From Dethiosulfovibrio sp. (GTDB lineage Bacteria; Synergistota; Synergistia; Synergistales; Dethiosulfovibrionaceae), in contig JAQUTB010000066.1 of NCBI GenBank assembly GCA_028709985.1, positions 1 to 7,593 of the forward strand: a stretch of DNA of 7,593 nucleotides. The letters run 5' to 3'. Positions within the stretch are counted from its first letter, which is position 1. Each line of letters begins with the position of its first letter. Below the pieces are notes generated by a model. That model was not told the DNA's origin. It worked only from the letters and a program-made list of their open reading frames with translations, and ran no database searches. A program made the position numbers and the translations under genes. Positions 7,019-7,593 of the stretch are shown one piece after another.

Positions 7019-7047
7019 ACAGGAGTCTCTCTCGCCTGCTCCAGGTG
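7009..7047 (+). promoter_or_regulatory. Leader hairpin upstream of the dipeptidase gene
   Basis: CACCTGGA (7009-7016) pairs perfectly with TCCAGGTG (7040-7047) across a 23-nt loop, an 8-bp stem inside the predicted mRNA leader. Its left arm is shared with the dyad at 6996-7018, so the two structures would exclude each other if transcription began far enough upstream. The ribosome-binding site at 7062-7068 remains outside the stem. Confidence 0.4.
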
Positions 7048-7074
7048 GGATATCATAGCTCGGGAGGTTTTTTC

Positions 7075-7593
7075 ATGCGTGCGAAAAGCTTTATAGGAAA
7101 AGCCGGCATATTGGCTACAGCTGTGGTTCTGTCAGCTATGGTCGTCGGCTCGGCTCTGGCCTGTACTTCCATGATGGCCGGGAAAAAAGCTACGGTCGAC
7201 GGCTCCACCATAGTCAGCCATACCGTCGATGGCTGGTACGACCACAGAATGCAGATAGTGCCTGGTCAGAAGTGGGAAGAGGGGGCCATGGCCCCTGTTT
7301 ACAAGAACCTGTGCTATCAGACTATGCCCACAAAGCCCCTAAACAAGGTTGGTGAGATCCCTCAGGTATCCGAGACATATACCTACTTCAAAACTGGCTA
7401 TCCGTCCATGAACGAGCATAAGCTCATGATGGCCGAGGCCACTTGGGGTGGAAGGGAGGAATCCTATTGCGACGGTGGCTGGATGACCATAGAGATGCTC
7501 CAGGTCTTCGCCCTTCAGAGGACTAAGACCGCCAGGGACGCTATCGCCGTTATGGGAGCCCTCGCCGAGAAGTACGGATATGGCGACGTAGGG
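7075..7593 (+). CDS. Secreted C69-family dipeptidase (N-terminal part, cut by window end)
   Basis: The open frame runs 173 codons to the window edge without a stop; the family is usually 450-550 residues, so roughly the first third is present. It matches peptidase family C69 (PF03577), Ntn-type hydrolases that cleave dipeptides. Residues 1-29 are a signal peptide (basic RAKSFIGK, hydrophobic core, ALA cleavage site). Cys30, in ACTSMMAGKKATVDGSTIV, is the expected nucleophile, exposed as the new N-terminus by cleavage. VDGWYDHRMQIVPG (51-64) and EATWGG-like text near 121-126 also fit the family. The ATG at 7075 has GGGAGGT (7062-7068) six bases before it. It would act outside the cytoplasm in peptide use. 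A lipoprotein reading of ALAC is less likely because the -3 residue is not Leu. Confidence 0.88.
   Translation, partial: MRAKSFIGKAGILATAVVLSAMVVGSALACTSMMAGKKATVDGSTIVSHTVDGWYDHRMQIVPGQKWEEGAMAPVYKNLCYQTMPTKPLNKVGEIPQVSETYTYFKTGYPSMNEHKLMMAEATWGGREESYCDGGWMTIEMLQVFALQRTKTARDAIAVMGALAEKYGYGDVG

Overview
The window carries a bacterial translation and protein-targeting operon, followed by a tRNA gene, a convergent three-gene operon, and the start of a secreted peptidase gene. Gene order in the first part (ylxM, ffh, rpsP, khpA, rimM, trmD, rplS) is the arrangement familiar from Firmicutes and related phyla. Three details fit an anaerobic, peptide-fermenting bacterium, possibly a member of the Synergistota such as a Dethiosulfovibrio relative: a TrmD with a second SPOUT domain, an EFR1-type flavodoxin/ferredoxin protein, and a secreted C69 dipeptidase. 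This placement is inference; there is no rRNA or other firm taxonomic marker here.

Bases 1-4467, plus strand. A good sigma70-type promoter (TTGACG, 17 nt, TATACT) precedes ylxM. ylxM and ffh overlap by 8 nt and encode the SRP accessory HTH protein and the SRP GTPase. rpsP (ribosomal protein S16), khpA (KH-domain RNA binder), rimM (16S/30S maturation), trmD (tRNA m1G37 methyltransferase with a C-terminal extension) and rplS (L19) follow with gaps or overlaps of only a few bases, apart from a 61-nt gap before rpsP and a 34-nt gap before rplS. Together they build ribosomes, mature tRNA, and deliver nascent membrane proteins.

Bases 4468-4683. A near-consensus promoter (TTGACG, 17 nt, TATAAT) drives a tRNA-Leu whose anticodon reads AAG, which is unusual in bacteria. 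A 15-bp hairpin with a U-tract ends it. No terminator separates rplS from this tRNA, so read-through from the ribosomal operon is possible.

Bases 4684-6785, minus strand. Three genes with 4-nt gaps form an operon read in the order queuosine-precursor transporter (YhhQ/VUT family), EFR1 flavodoxin-ferredoxin protein, and secreted cyclophilin-type prolyl isomerase. It converges on the tRNA.

Bases 6786-7593. A 289-nt divergent intergenic region holds a likely plus-strand promoter and several dyad symmetries. It leads into the first 173 codons of a C69-family dipeptidase, which is cut by the window end.

The points most worth checking are the A34 anticodon of the tRNA-Leu, the diverged second SPOUT domain on TrmD, the possible dual translation starts of the cyclophilin, and the overlapping inverted repeats in the dipeptidase leader.
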